A stretch of 64,000 nt of DNA from Niallia taxi (GTDB lineage: Bacteria > Bacillota > Bacilli > Bacillales > Cytobacillaceae): the NCBI RefSeq assembly GCF_004005475.1, contig NZ_RZTZ01000007.1:143737-207736 (forward strand). The letters are read 5' to 3'. The notes beneath the pieces were generated by a model. It ran no database searches and had not been told where the DNA came from. It saw only the letters and a list, made by a program, of their open reading frames with translations. Each line of letters opens with the position of its first letter. Positions within the stretch are counted from its first letter, which is position 1. Of this stretch, positions 35,301 through 45,032 are shown in pieces. The translations under genes were made by a program, and so were the position numbers.

Positions 35301-36008
35301 TTATTTAAAGCTAACTCTATTCAATATTTTTGCTTTCTGGAAATGAAAGATCGATTTCGACAGTTCAAAAATGATGCCATTTGTAAGTGACACGGTGTTT
35401 TCAATTATCAATCCAGGATCACCGCTTTTTAACTGCAGCAAATTGGCTGTGTCTTCATCCATCAACGCACAATTTATAACCTTGTCTGCAAATCCGATGC
35501 TTAGCTTTAAGTCTTCAATTAAATAGGTATAAATGGATTGTACAGCTATTTCCTCATTTAAATATGGAACGATATCCTTTTTAAAATAGCTGATTTCGAT
35601 GGAAAAAGGCTCTTCATTGACAATCCGCAAACGCTTTGTATAGTACAATTTGGCTCCCTGTTCACATTGAAGCCTCCTTGCCAGCTCGTCATCTGCCTCC
35701 ATGACATGCAGTTCTAAAATCTTCGTTTCAATTATTTTAGCTGGCAAATCCTTCGTTAAGCCACGCAAGCTCCCTAAGTTGATATAATCTGTTTCTGATT
35801 TTTTTCTCAGGAACATCCCGCTCCCTTGAACCTGGTAAATATAGCCACGATTAACAAGCTGTGTGACGGCTTTTCTGACAGTACTTCTGCTTACCTCAAA
35901 TTGTTTGGCAAGCTCCTCCTCTGTTGGAAGCTTATTCGTCTCGTCAAATTTCCCTTCTGTAATTTCCTTCTCCAAGAAATCCGCTATATCTCTATATTTT
36001 ACTGCCAT
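35301..36008 (-). CDS. GntR/UTRA-family regulator of the phospho-beta-glycosidase
   Basis: About 235 residues. The winged HTH (residues ~5-70, LAKQFEVSRSTVRKAVTQL) is followed by a UTRA ligand domain, as in the regulators of beta-glucoside and trehalose genes. ATG at 36008 has AAGGAG 6 nt upstream. It lies downstream of the GH1 gene, after a terminator. The palindrome AATTTGTACCTACAAATT upstream of the GH1 gene is the likely target, and a smaller ATTGTAAACAAT dyad lies before its own start. The inducer is probably a phosphorylated glycoside. Confidence 0.88.
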   Translation of the reverse strand: MAVKYRDIADFLEKEITEGKFDETNKLPTEEELAKQFEVSRSTVRKAVTQLVNRGYIYQVQGSGMFLRKKSETDYINLGSLRGLTKDLPAKIIETKILELHVMEADDELARRLQCEQGAKLYYTKRLRIVNEEPFSIEISYFKKDIVPYLNEEIAVQSIYTYLIEDLKLSIGFADKVINCALMDEDTANLLQLKSGDPGLIIENTVSLTNGIIFELSKSIFHFQKAKILNRVSFK

Positions 36009-36092
36009 AAAAGTCTCCTTCATAAAAAAACAGTTAGTGTATTGACTCTATTGTAAACAATAAATGACTTGAATAAAATGATTCAAAAGCAA

Positions 36093-36119
36093 AAACCTCC
36101 TATTTATATAAGGAGGTTT
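36093..36119 (-). terminator. Terminator of the GH1 gene
   Basis: AAACCTCCT / AGGAGGTTT stem followed on the minus strand by TTTTTGC. Confidence 0.75.
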
Positions 36120-36128
36120 CGTTTTTTA

Positions 36129-37538
36129 TTAAAGCTCTTCCCCTCTCGTTTCAATGATATGCTTGTACCAATGAAACGAAAGCTTTTTCTTTCTGTTCAG
36201 ATTATCAGCGTGGTCGACATAAATAAATCCGTACTGCTTCTTATAACCGTTGAGCCAGCTTAACAAATCAATAACAGACCATGCATAATAGCCTTTTAAG
36301 TTAATGCCTTCTCCTATTGCACGCTTAACAACCTTTAAATGCTCTTCAATATATTTAATTCGAGGAACATCGACTATTTCGTTATCAATAATTGGATCCT
36401 CGTCGCCAAGGCCATTTTCAGTTACGTACATTTTAATATCTCCATAGCGGTCTTTTAACATATGCAAGCCGTCAAGGAAGCCTTGTGGGGAGATTTCCCA
36501 GCCCCATTTTGTATATGTTTTGTCATTCATTTTGACTGTTCGATAGTATCCGTCAAAGGATGGGTTACCAGGAGCAAGTGTGGAGGATTCTCTTGAATGC
36601 TCCATTGCCAGCGAACCTTCCGCAATTCTTTCAACACGGATTGGCTGGTAATAATTCAAACCGATAAAATCATTGCTTTCTGCATTTCTTTTCAATGTAT
36701 CTAGTTCTTCCTCTGTCCAGCTAGGAGTCCAACCCTTTTCTTCTAGCTGCTTCACAACATAAGATGGATATTCTCCTTTTAAAATCGGATCATAATACCA
36801 AAAAGTCTCATATTCATTTGCATGCTGTGCAGCAACAATATTTGCTTGCTTGCCGTCCACACTGTAGGCTGGCAAAAACACATGTGTAATTCCGATTTCA
36901 CCGTATTGCTTTAAGCTCTTATACACTTCTACTGCTTTAGCATGAGCATAAAACACATAATGTGTTGCTTGGAAATATTTCTTCTCATCATTTGTAATGC
37001 CTGGTGGATGCGCCCCTTTTAAATAACCTAACCCTGTAAACATGACCGTTTCATTGAAAGTGATCCAATGTTTAACACGGTCCCCAAATTCACGGAAGCA
37101 AACTTCTGCATATTTAACGAATGCATCTGCTGTACGTCTATTTGTCCAACCGCCGTCCTCTTCTAAAGTTAATGGCAAATCCCAATGATACAATGTCACA
37201 AATGGAACGATGCCGTATTTTAAGCATTCATTGATAAGATTATTATAAAACTCCAAGCCTTTAGCATTTACCTCTCCATCACCTGTAGGCAGAATTCGTG
37301 CCCATGACACAGAGAAGCGATAGGATTCAAGACCCATCTCAGCCATTAATTTAATATCCTCTTTATAGCGATGATAATGGTCAATTGCGACATCACCATT
37401 CGTCCCTTCGAAAGTCTTTCCTGGTAACTTCGAAAATACGTCCCAGTTTGTTACCCCCTTACCATCTTCATTCCATGCTCCTTCCACTTGGTAAGAAGCA
37501 GATGCTGCACCAAATAAAAAATCATGTGGAAATTTCAT
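36129..37538 (-). CDS. Glycoside hydrolase family 1, 6-phospho-beta-glycosidase type
   Basis: 469 residues, full GH1 length. The acid/base Glu is in HWITFNETV and the nucleophile Glu in YVTENGLGD. The phosphate-site trio SWLNGYKKQY (Ser427, Lys434, Tyr436) matches that of LacG-type 6-phospho-beta-galactosidases rather than plain beta-glucosidases, and the Trp after the Ser is the residue linked to galacto preference in LacG. It should cleave PTS-imported phosphoglycosides, but no PTS gene is in the window. Start follows AAAAGGAGG. A GntR operator precedes it. Confidence 0.9.
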   Translation of the reverse strand: MKFPHDFLFGAASASYQVEGAWNEDGKGVTNWDVFSKLPGKTFEGTNGDVAIDHYHRYKEDIKLMAEMGLESYRFSVSWARILPTGDGEVNAKGLEFYNNLINECLKYGIVPFVTLYHWDLPLTLEEDGGWTNRRTADAFVKYAEVCFREFGDRVKHWITFNETVMFTGLGYLKGAHPPGITNDEKKYFQATHYVFYAHAKAVEVYKSLKQYGEIGITHVFLPAYSVDGKQANIVAAQHANEYETFWYYDPILKGEYPSYVVKQLEEKGWTPSWTEEELDTLKRNAESNDFIGLNYYQPIRVERIAEGSLAMEHSRESSTLAPGNPSFDGYYRTVKMNDKTYTKWGWEISPQGFLDGLHMLKDRYGDIKMYVTENGLGDEDPIIDNEIVDVPRIKYIEEHLKVVKRAIGEGINLKGYYAWSVIDLLSWLNGYKKQYGFIYVDHADNLNRKKKLSFHWYKHIIETRGEEL

Positions 37539-37587
37539 TTTCGTCCTCCTTTTTATACTAATCTATCTAATTGTTGTATATTTATTA

Positions 37588-37605
37588 AATTTGTACCTAC
37601 AAATT
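37588..37605 (-). promoter_or_regulatory. Operator for the GntR/UTRA regulator
   Basis: AATTTGTA-CC-TACAAATT, perfect 8-bp arms, about 50 nt upstream of the GH1 start. Confidence 0.75.
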
Positions 37606-37734
37606 ATAAAACTATTATATCTAGTCTCTTCCTATCTGGCAATAAGAAAATCAGTTAACACGACTTGAAGTATGTTCAAAGAAATTAATCGGATAATGCG
37701 GTTACGAAAATCTTCTTTTCTTTTTCAATGGAAA

Positions 37735-37796
37735 AAGTCTTCATGACAAAGAAGGAAGATTCACTAAGTGATCCCTCCTCTTTGTCATACAGACTT
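37735..37796 (-). terminator. Long hairpin terminator of the small membrane protein gene
   Basis: AAGTCT-tc-ATGACAAAGA pairs with TCTTTGTCAT-ac-AGACTT, with an inner TCAC / GTGA stem. On the minus strand it is followed by TTTTTCC. Confidence 0.6.
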
Positions 37797-37863
37797 ATAA
37801 GTACTAATAGACCAGTTTCTACTAAGTAATAAACCAAGTAAATAATACCCTTGTTTCCCTGTT

Positions 37864-38109
37864 TTATGGCTCATTCCACAGCAATGTCATCACAACAAAA
37901 AATAGTACAAGGACTAGAAATACTAAGCTTAAAAACCAAAGAGCAAGCTTTCTCCAAATACTTTTCTTTGCATACAATCCTAATATTAATGATGCTAGGA
38001 AAGAAACACTAAATATTTGTACCAGCCATTCATCAATAGCATTAAAAAAAAGGGGACTGATACTTATTAATGTTAAAACAATGGAAAGTCCAGCAGCATA
38101 TTTTCTCAT
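37864..38109 (-). CDS. Small membrane protein of unknown function
   Basis: 81 residues with about three hydrophobic helices (residues ~5-25, ~30-47 and ~53-77) and a short basic loop (YAKKSIWRK). GAGGAGG precedes the ATG, which supports a real gene. No family recognised. It is monocistronic and followed by a long hairpin terminator. Confidence 0.7.
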   Translation of the reverse strand: MRKYAAGLSIVLTLISISPLFFNAIDEWLVQIFSVSFLASLILGLYAKKSIWRKLALWFLSLVFLVLVLFFVVMTLLWNEP

Positions 38110-38355
38110 AAAAAACCTCCTCTTTTTTTAATTACCTTAACACATTTAGGATAAAATTACACAAAAGGGAACAAAAAACCTTTTATGTTTATTTTGTAAA
38201 GCTACGTTCAATAGTTTAGGAGGATTTGACTCCATTCTTAATAAAGCAGCTTAAGTCTGTCATATATTAGCAAACTGCGGAATAACTTGTATCGATATTA
38301 AGTTCAAGCATTCCTTTTTATAAAGGATTAATTTCCAATCAGGGGTTGGTTAATA

Positions 38356-39744
38356 ATGAAAGAAAAGAACCGGCATTTTCACAGTAAAAAAGCGAATCAC
38401 ACAGACCTCTCGAACTGGCAGGATGATTTACCTGGGGCGTTGCATTCAGAGACGGTTGGAGAAAGAGGTCCTGTTTTGGAACAGGATAATATTCTTCATG
38501 AAACATTAGAAAATTTTATCCATGAAAAAATTCCAGAAAGACCTGTCCATGTAAAAGGCTATGGTGCATTTGGGTACTTTCAAACGATTCATTCTATGAG
38601 CGAATATACGAAGCTATGTTTTTTACAGGAGCCAGGACAGCAGGTGCCTGTTACAGTAAGGTTTTCGCTTGCTGTCAGCACGAAAGGCACTCCGGATACG
38701 TCGCGGAATGTGAGAGGGTTTTCTACAAAGTTTTATTCAGAAAAAGGTATTTTCGATCTGATTTGCAATCATATTCCCGTTTTTTCTGTCCGTGATGCGA
38801 TTCGCTTTCCTGAGTCGATTAAAGCCTTTCTTCCTTCACCAGTGAACAATCTGATTGATCCAAATCGCTTCTGGAGCTTTGTTGCCCGTGCCCCTGAGTC
38901 CATCCATTTCGTTGTCCGCTTATATTCTGATGCAGGTACAGTGAAGAGTCTCCGGCATATCCCTGGCCACAGTGTGAGCACATATGTATGGAGAAATGCC
39001 CAAGGTGTAAGACGTTATGTAAAATATCATTGGCTTCCGTCCTCTGGCATCAAATTTATTGACAGTAAAGAGTCTGCTTATTGGAATGGTTCGGATCCTG
39101 ATATTGCTGGGAAGGATTTGTTTGAGGCAATTGAAAGAGGCAAAAAGGTAGAATATATTCTCTATGTTCAGCTAATGGAAACAGCTGATGAGGCTCGTTT
39201 GCCATATGACCCACTTGATGACACGAAGGTATGGGATGAACAGCAGTACCCCCTTCTCCCTGTTGGACGGATGATTTTAAACCGCAACCCAGACAATTAT
39301 ATGGAACAGGTCGAAAAAGTGGCCTTTTCCCCTTCCAATCTGTTAGAAGGGGCAGAGCTCTCTGATGATAAGATGCTGCAGGGGCGCTCCAATATATACT
39401 GGGATTCTCAGCGGCACCGTCTCGGACCTGGTTTTCGATCAATACCAATTAACAACCAGCAGGACTGGGAGCCATCAGCGCTCGTGACAAGCGGCAAAGG
39501 AAGGCATGTAGAAGGTCACCTCCAACGCTCCAGTATTCCAAAACAAGACGACTTTACACAGGCCGGCCAGTACTTTCACACACTTCCTTCCATACAGCAG
39601 GACCATTTAGTCGAGAATCTGGCCAATGACCTTGCAAGGGTTGCTGATGAAACGAGAAGTGTGGTTCTCCAATATTTATATAATGCCTCCTCTACTTTAG
39701 GTGGAAGAGTATTGCGTCAAATTGAAATGAAATCAAATGACTGA
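38356..39744 (+). CDS. Monofunctional haem catalase (divergent small-subunit type)
   Basis: 462 residues. The distal His65 is in RPVHVKGYG, and the catalytic Asn and the haem-stacking Phe are in ICNHIPVFSVRD (the usual second Asn is His and the second Phe is Ser). The proximal R-x3-Y ligand is in RSNIYWDSQRHRLGPGF. These residues support activity on hydrogen peroxide. The shortened length and altered distal loop resemble accessory or spore-type Bacillus catalases more than KatA. The start has a GGGGTTGG-like site. Regulation is not evident. Confidence 0.92.
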   Translation: MKEKNRHFHSKKANHTDLSNWQDDLPGALHSETVGERGPVLEQDNILHETLENFIHEKIPERPVHVKGYGAFGYFQTIHSMSEYTKLCFLQEPGQQVPVTVRFSLAVSTKGTPDTSRNVRGFSTKFYSEKGIFDLICNHIPVFSVRDAIRFPESIKAFLPSPVNNLIDPNRFWSFVARAPESIHFVVRLYSDAGTVKSLRHIPGHSVSTYVWRNAQGVRRYVKYHWLPSSGIKFIDSKESAYWNGSDPDIAGKDLFEAIERGKKVEYILYVQLMETADEARLPYDPLDDTKVWDEQQYPLLPVGRMILNRNPDNYMEQVEKVAFSPSNLLEGAELSDDKMLQGRSNIYWDSQRHRLGPGFRSIPINNQQDWEPSALVTSGKGRHVEGHLQRSSIPKQDDFTQAGQYFHTLPSIQQDHLVENLANDLARVADETRSVVLQYLYNASSTLGGRVLRQIEMKSND

Positions 39745-39774
39745 TAAGTAAAACGCCTTTTTATTTTACAAAAG

Positions 39775-39822
39775 AAAAGGATGTGACATTTCACTTTACG
39801 TAAATGTCACATCCTTTTTTGT
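39775..39822 (+). terminator. Strong terminator after catalase (bidirectional)
   Basis: Near-perfect 16-bp stem AAAGGATGTGACATTT / AAATGTCACATCCTTT with T-tracts usable from both sides. The converging MFS gene ends 30 nt away. Confidence 0.88.
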
Positions 39823-39851
39823 GTTTTAAGTTACGGTTTTGTCCCAGCATC

Positions 39852-41084
39852 TTACTTATCTATTTGCAGATGTTTTGTTTTCTTAATTGGCTCTTGTCGG
39901 ATTCTTGTGATGTTAAGCAGCACTGCAGCCAGAATAATACCTAGCATGGAAAAGGCAATAACCATCGAGACTACTCCACTCCAGCCAAGATATGTCCAAA
40001 ACACTCCACCAAGTGTTCCGCCGACACTTGAGCCAGCATAGTACAGGAATAAGTACAGCGAAGATGCCTGGGCTTTATTATTTACTGCTCTTAGACTGAC
40101 CCACCCACTTGCAATCGAATGGCCTCCGAAGAAACCGAATGTTGTCATGCCTAAGCCGATAATTTTACCTAGTAAACTTTCATTAATTGTAAGTAAGGCT
40201 CCTGCTATAATAAGCACAAGATTCATTAGCAGAATATATTGACGTCCATAGCGGTCTACTAGTCTGCCAATCCAAATCGAACTGAACATCCCGATAACAA
40301 ATAATAGAAAAATCCAGCTCACCACGCCTTGCTGCAGCGCATAAGGTTCACCTGTCAGCACATAACCAATATAATTGAACAGTGCTACATTACCTCCAAG
40401 CAGCAAAAACCCTAATCCAAACAAACATAATAGCCCTAGGTCCTTTAAATGAGCAGTTAATGACTTGCCGAGATTGTATATTCCGAAGCTTTTTGCATTA
40501 AAATGTTGTGAGGGACTTAGCGTTAAAGCAAAAATAACGGTAGCTGCAATACTAATTACCCCAACAGCACCTATCGCAATATGCCATCCAAAATAATGAC
40601 TCAGGATTCCTGAAATAATTCTTCCACCCATTGCCCCAATAGCATTTCCGCTAATATAAATTCCCATCGCTTTTCCCAAGCTAACAGATTCCACTTCTTC
40701 TCCCAGATATGCCATTGCAACAGACGGCACTCCTGCCAAAACAATTCCTGTCAAAATCCTCAAGAAAAGCAAAACATGAAAATTATCAGTGGCTGCAGTC
40801 ATTAAGCATAGAATGGAAGCTATAAGCATTGAATAAACCATTGTAGGCTTCCGTCCCCATACTTCAGACAATGACCCAAAAAGCAGCATACTAACCGCTA
40901 AGCAAATCGTCGATAGTGATAAAGCTAAGCTAGCCATTGTTGCCGAAAGCTGAAATTCCGAAGCAAGGTCCTGCAGCAATGGTTGAACACAATACAAAAT
41001 GGCAAAAGTGTTGAAGCCTGCAGCAAAAAATGCAAAGCTTGTTTTACGAAAAATCGGTGTACCGTATTTTATGGCCATTACCAA
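39852..41084 (-). CDS. MFS exporter, YybF-like
   Basis: About 410 residues with twelve helices and MFS motif A (GSLSEVWGRKPTMV). It resembles the Bacillus YybF/YgaY-type drug-efflux branch (QPLLQDLASEFQLSATMASL at the first loop). TTG at 41084 has AAGGAG 7 nt upstream; ATG at 41078 is the alternative. It is divergent from a LysR gene, as yybF is from yybE in B. subtilis, so that regulator likely controls it. Substrate unknown. Confidence 0.87.
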   Translation of the reverse strand: MVMAIKYGTPIFRKTSFAFFAAGFNTFAILYCVQPLLQDLASEFQLSATMASLALSLSTICLAVSMLLFGSLSEVWGRKPTMVYSMLIASILCLMTAATDNFHVLLFLRILTGIVLAGVPSVAMAYLGEEVESVSLGKAMGIYISGNAIGAMGGRIISGILSHYFGWHIAIGAVGVISIAATVIFALTLSPSQHFNAKSFGIYNLGKSLTAHLKDLGLLCLFGLGFLLLGGNVALFNYIGYVLTGEPYALQQGVVSWIFLLFVIGMFSSIWIGRLVDRYGRQYILLMNLVLIIAGALLTINESLLGKIIGLGMTTFGFFGGHSIASGWVSLRAVNNKAQASSLYLFLYYAGSSVGGTLGGVFWTYLGWSGVVSMVIAFSMLGIILAAVLLNITRIRQEPIKKTKHLQIDK

Positions 41085-41131
41085 AGTACATCTCCTTCTA
41101 ATGTTTTCCACCTATATGTTATCATCTGGCA

Positions 41132-41153
41132 ATTATGATGTATAATTCATAAT
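41132..41153 (-). promoter_or_regulatory. LysR-type dyad between MFS and LysR genes
   Basis: ATTATGA-N8-TCATAAT, an interrupted palindrome of the T-N11-A class, in the shared divergent promoter region. Confidence 0.6.
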
Positions 41154-41197
41154 AATAATAATTTTAATGCATTCATGTAATAAGGAGAGAACTTGAA

Positions 41198-42082
41198 ATG
41201 GAATGGCAACAATTTGAATACTTCCGCACGCTTGCTCAAATGGAGCATGTGACAAAAGCAGCCGAAGCACTTTCTATTACACAGCCCGCCTTAAGTCGGT
41301 CGATTGCCCGCTTTGAAGAAGAGATAGGTGCACCATTATTTGAACGCCAAGGACGTTCAATCAAGCTTAATAAGTATGGGAAGCTGTTTTTAAAGCGTGT
41401 TGACATTATGATGAAGGAATTTGAGCTTGGTAAAAAGGAAATACAGGAATTACTAGAGCCTGGACGAGGGTCCGTTTCCTTTGGTTTTTTGCATACATTA
41501 AGTACGAATTTAATCCCAGATGTAATTGCTGCTTTCCGCTGCAAATTCCCCAATATTACTATCACCTTAAAGCAAAGCCCCTCACACTCCTTACTGGAGG
41601 ATATGCAAAAAGGAGAATTAGACTTTTGTCTAGTAAGTCCAATTGAGTTACATACACCAATCGAATGGACAAAGCTTTTTAGTGAACAGCTATTTGTTTA
41701 CGTACCTAAAACACATATGCTTGCTGAGCATACTAGCATCGATTTGCACCAGTTAGCAGAAGAACCGTTTATCCTGTTAAAGCAGGGCTATGCACTGCGG
41801 ATATTAACAGAGGAAATGTTACAGGAAAAAGGAATACAGCCTAAGATAGCTTTTGAAGGGGATGAAGCAGACACTATTGCAGGTTTAGTCGCAGCAGGAT
41901 TAGGCATTTCCATACTGCCAGATATGAAAGGAACCGACATAAATAATATTATCAAAATACCCATTAATCCTCCTGAATACGAAAGAATTATAGCTTTAGC
42001 TTGGGTTGATGGACGTTATCTTTCCCCTGCTGCCTTACAGTTTAAAGGCTTTATTTTCGATTATTTTGCAGAGGAAAAGTAA
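41198..42082 (+). CDS. LysR-family regulator, YybE-like
   Basis: 294 residues. The N-terminal HTH (TKAAEALSITQPALSRSIARFEEE region, residues ~18-45) is followed by a periplasmic-binding-type effector domain (VSFGFLHTLSTNLIPDVIAAF onward). AAGGAGAG precedes ATG. It is divergent from the MFS exporter gene with a LysR-type dyad between, so it probably activates that exporter and represses itself. Confidence 0.9.
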   Translation: MEWQQFEYFRTLAQMEHVTKAAEALSITQPALSRSIARFEEEIGAPLFERQGRSIKLNKYGKLFLKRVDIMMKEFELGKKEIQELLEPGRGSVSFGFLHTLSTNLIPDVIAAFRCKFPNITITLKQSPSHSLLEDMQKGELDFCLVSPIELHTPIEWTKLFSEQLFVYVPKTHMLAEHTSIDLHQLAEEPFILLKQGYALRILTEEMLQEKGIQPKIAFEGDEADTIAGLVAAGLGISILPDMKGTDINNIIKIPINPPEYERIIALAWVDGRYLSPAALQFKGFIFDYFAEEK

Positions 42083-42095
42083 TACTAGAATAGCA

Positions 42096-42128
42096 AAAAA
42101 AAGCGCACCTTCTACAACGGTGCGCTTA
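42096..42128 (-). terminator. Terminator of the metNPQ-M20 operon
   Basis: AAGCGCACC / GGTGCGCTT stem; the minus-strand side is followed by a T8 run. It can also end the converging LysR gene transcript. Confidence 0.8.
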
Positions 42129-42263
42129 AAAGAAATAATAATATGATGATGGATCCAATTGAAATGAGAATGGACGATATCCTCACTATGAGTATATGAT
42201 TCATTGTATTTTAAGCAACGGCATTTACCTAAGCTCTGTGTCTTTTCTTAATGCTATTAGTTG

Positions 42264-43466
42264 TTAGTTGTTTTTTGCCGCTTTAGCTGCATCAAATGCC
42301 TTATTTACTTGACGAAGCAGCACAGAATCCTTCAACAGACGGTAGCCTGTTGCCGCCAATGCCTTTGCTCCGCTAATAATTGCCTTATCGCCAACTTCTG
42401 AACGTGCAGACTCTCTGAATTCATTTGTGTGTGCAATTAAATCATCTGGTCCAATTTTAATATGGCCGTGAGCTGTCGGAACTTCATAGCTGATATTACC
42501 AGCATCTGTTGACCCTTTTCCAGTCGCTTTTTCTAACGAAACAATTTCGCCAACTGCTTCTAGCTCCCCTTTTAAAATATCATCCAATACGTCATTTAGC
42601 ACAAAATCCTTCACTTCATTTTGGAATCTTTCTACTTTAACAGTCGCTCCAGTTGCGAGTGCAGCACCATCAGCAATAGCACGGACCTTTAATGACACTT
42701 CTTCTGCCTTTTTCCATGATTCAGCCCTAATAAAGAAGCGTGCTGAAGCATATTCAGGGACAATATTAGGAGCATCTCCGCCATGTGTAATAATTCCATG
42801 TATTCGAACATCATCTGTGAGGTGCTGTCGTAATGCGTTAATACCATTGAAAAGCTGGATAACCGCATCTAATGCATTAATACCTTTTTCAGGTGAGCCT
42901 GCAGCATGTGCTGCTTTTCCGTAGAAATGAAAATCTAAAGGATCAACAGCAAGTGTTTCACTCGTCAAGGATGTTTTTCCCGCAGGATGCAGCATTAATG
43001 CAACGTCAACATCCTTTAAATAGCCATGCTTTACAAAACTCCCCTTTGCACTGCCATTTGGTCCGCCTTCTTCTGCAGGAGTTCCTAATACAAGAACACG
43101 TCCCCCTGTTTCTGCAAGTGTTTCTGCAAGTGCAATCCCTGCAGCTGTACTTGTTGTACCAATGATATTATGACCGCACGCATGCCCAAGACCTGGAAGC
43201 GCATCATATTCTGCAAGAAAAGCGATAGTTGGTCCAGATACTCCGCTGTCCTTCACTGCATAAAACGAAGTTTCATGCCCAGCTACTGCCTTTTCTACCG
43301 AAAATCCTGCGTTCTCCAATAAATTTACTAAGGTTTTACTTGCAAAAAACTCTTGATTGCCGATTTCAGGTCTGGCATGAATTGCTTGACTTGTTTGTAC
43401 ATAAAGATCCTTTTTGCTCTCAACGGAATTATTAATTACATCTAAACCTGTATCCACTTTGCTCAT
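42264..43466 (-). CDS. M20-family amidohydrolase/aminoacylase in the methionine-uptake operon
   Basis: 400 residues of the M20D branch (AbgB/ACY1L2-like). Metal-site motifs are EYDALPGLGHACGHN, GTPAEEGG, the dimerisation-region AAHAAGSP and GSTDAGNISY. Members cleave N-acyl or amide bonds of amino acids. It begins 12 nt after metQ, in the SAM-riboswitch operon, and precedes the operon terminator. A role in releasing methionine or cysteine from acylated or peptide-like precursors imported by MetNPQ is plausible inference. Confidence 0.9.
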   Translation of the reverse strand: MSKVDTGLDVINNSVESKKDLYVQTSQAIHARPEIGNQEFFASKTLVNLLENAGFSVEKAVAGHETSFYAVKDSGVSGPTIAFLAEYDALPGLGHACGHNIIGTTSTAAGIALAETLAETGGRVLVLGTPAEEGGPNGSAKGSFVKHGYLKDVDVALMLHPAGKTSLTSETLAVDPLDFHFYGKAAHAAGSPEKGINALDAVIQLFNGINALRQHLTDDVRIHGIITHGGDAPNIVPEYASARFFIRAESWKKAEEVSLKVRAIADGAALATGATVKVERFQNEVKDFVLNDVLDDILKGELEAVGEIVSLEKATGKGSTDAGNISYEVPTAHGHIKIGPDDLIAHTNEFRESARSEVGDKAIISGAKALAATGYRLLKDSVLLRQVNKAFDAAKAAKNN

Positions 43467-43478
43467 GCTAATACCCTC

Positions 43479-44336
43479 CTATAGACCTTTAAATTGTTTT
43501 ACTAGCTCTTCCTTCGGTGTATCAACTACGATAGAGCCACCGTTTGTATCTGCTTCTACTGCTTTTATCACGTCTGCCTCATGGTATAGCTCCACAATGC
43601 GCTTATATGTTTCATTGTCTGCATCCTCTGCTCGTGCTGCAAAAACATTTACATATGGTAGAACACTTTCATCATCTGCATCTTCTAAGTAAATTGGATC
43701 CTTAACTGGGTCAAACCCTGCCTGGCCTGCAACACCGTTGTTAATGACAGATGCTGCTACATCTGGAAGAACGCGTGGAGTCTGCTGTGCAACAACTGGA
43801 TAAATATCTAGTTCTTTTGGATTTTCAACAATTTTAGTAGGATCACCGAAAAGTCCAAAGTCATCTGAAAGTTTGATTAAGCCTGCTGATTCAAGAAGCT
43901 TTAATGCACGCGCCTGATTTGATGGGTCATCAGGAATAGCAATTTTATCGCCTTTTTTCAATTCTTTAATATCCTTGATTTTTTCCGAGTAAATCCCCAT
44001 AGGAGCAATAACTGTAGCACCAATTGGTTCTAAATCTGCATTATTTTCTTTGGCAAACTGACTAAGGAAGGCAATGTGCTGGAATGAGTTAATATCAATC
44101 TCCTTGTTCGCTAGTGCTTGGTTTGGAAGTGTATAATCAGAGAACTCCACTAGTTCAATATCAATTCCCTCTTTTTTCGCTTTTTCTTTTAAGAGTGGCC
44201 ATACTTCACCATCTGTGCCGGTTACACCAATTCTTACTTTCACTGTTTTCGAATCGCCTGAAGCTGATTCATTTCCGCATGCTGCAAGAGCCCAAACTGC
44301 CAGTAATACAATAAAAAATTTCGCTAATTTTTTCAT
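43479..44336 (-). CDS. metQ: Methionine-binding lipoprotein MetQ
   Basis: 285 residues. A lipoprotein signal with lipobox LAACGN is followed by an NlpA-type binding domain (VRIGVTGTDGEVWPLLKEKA, NSFQHIAFL, IAIPDDPSNQARAL). It captures D/L-methionine or related compounds outside the membrane for MetNP. It follows metP by 33 nt in the SAM-riboswitch operon. The start has a GGGGAAAAG site. Confidence 0.95.
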   Translation of the reverse strand: MKKLAKFFIVLLAVWALAACGNESASGDSKTVKVRIGVTGTDGEVWPLLKEKAKKEGIDIELVEFSDYTLPNQALANKEIDINSFQHIAFLSQFAKENNADLEPIGATVIAPMGIYSEKIKDIKELKKGDKIAIPDDPSNQARALKLLESAGLIKLSDDFGLFGDPTKIVENPKELDIYPVVAQQTPRVLPDVAASVINNGVAGQAGFDPVKDPIYLEDADDESVLPYVNVFAARAEDADNETYKRIVELYHEADVIKAVEADTNGGSIVVDTPKEELVKQFKGL

Positions 44337-44369
44337 GTTCTTTTCCCCTCTTCTTTTTCTGTTTTTTTA

Positions 44370-45032
44370 TTATCTGCGCATTATTTTTCTAGATAATGTA
44401 TTGCCTATCCATTGCGCTATCTGCACAAGCAATATTAAGATGATGACTGTCACCAGCATGACACTGCCATCAAACCGTTGATAGCCGTATGTCATTGCAA
44501 CATAGCCCAATCCGCCGCCGCCGACAGTTCCTGCCATTGCAGAGAAATCTATTAAGCTAATAGTTACAAAGGTTAATCCGAGAATAAGCGGACCCAGTGC
44601 TTCTGGTATTAACACAGTAAAGATGATTTGGAACGGGCTTGCACCCATTGCTTTTGCTGCTTCAATTACACCTGGATCAATACTAATAAGATTATTTTCA
44701 ACTACCCTTGCGATACCAAATGATGCAGCTATTGTCATTGGAAAGATCGCTGCCCATGTGCCAATTGTTGTACCAACAACTGACCGAGTAAGCGGACTAA
44801 TTGCAACAAGAAATATAATAAATGGAATAGGCCTGATAATATTAATAAGTAAATTCAGCAATCGGAAAACTAGTTTGTTTTCCAAAATATTGCCTTTTCT
44901 TGTCACAAATAAAAGTAATCCAATCAAAATACCCAGAATTGAACCAAAAATCAAAGTCATGATGACCATTAAAATGGTTTCGCCTGTCGAATCTACAATT
45001 CGCGGCCAAAACGTTGCCCAATCGACCTTCAT
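44370..45032 (-). CDS. metP: Methionine ABC transporter permease MetP (MetI)
   Basis: 220 residues with five to six helices and the permease EAA loop (IEAAKAMGASPFQIIFTVLIPEALGPL), the short NlpA-associated permease type. ATG overlaps the metN stop by 4 nt, coupling translation. It forms the channel of the MetNPQ importer. Confidence 0.95.
   Translation of the reverse strand: MKVDWATFWPRIVDSTGETILMVIMTLIFGSILGILIGLLLFVTRKGNILENKLVFRLLNLLINIIRPIPFIIFLVAISPLTRSVVGTTIGTWAAIFPMTIAASFGIARVVENNLISIDPGVIEAAKAMGASPFQIIFTVLIPEALGPLILGLTFVTISLIDFSAMAGTVGGGGLGYVAMTYGYQRFDGSVMLVTVIILILLVQIAQWIGNTLSRKIMRR

Noticed and set aside
39837..39848. TTTTGTCCCAGC, matching the end of the interspersed repeat
   Set aside because: Only 12 bp with no flanking similarity; may be a relic but cannot be distinguished from chance.
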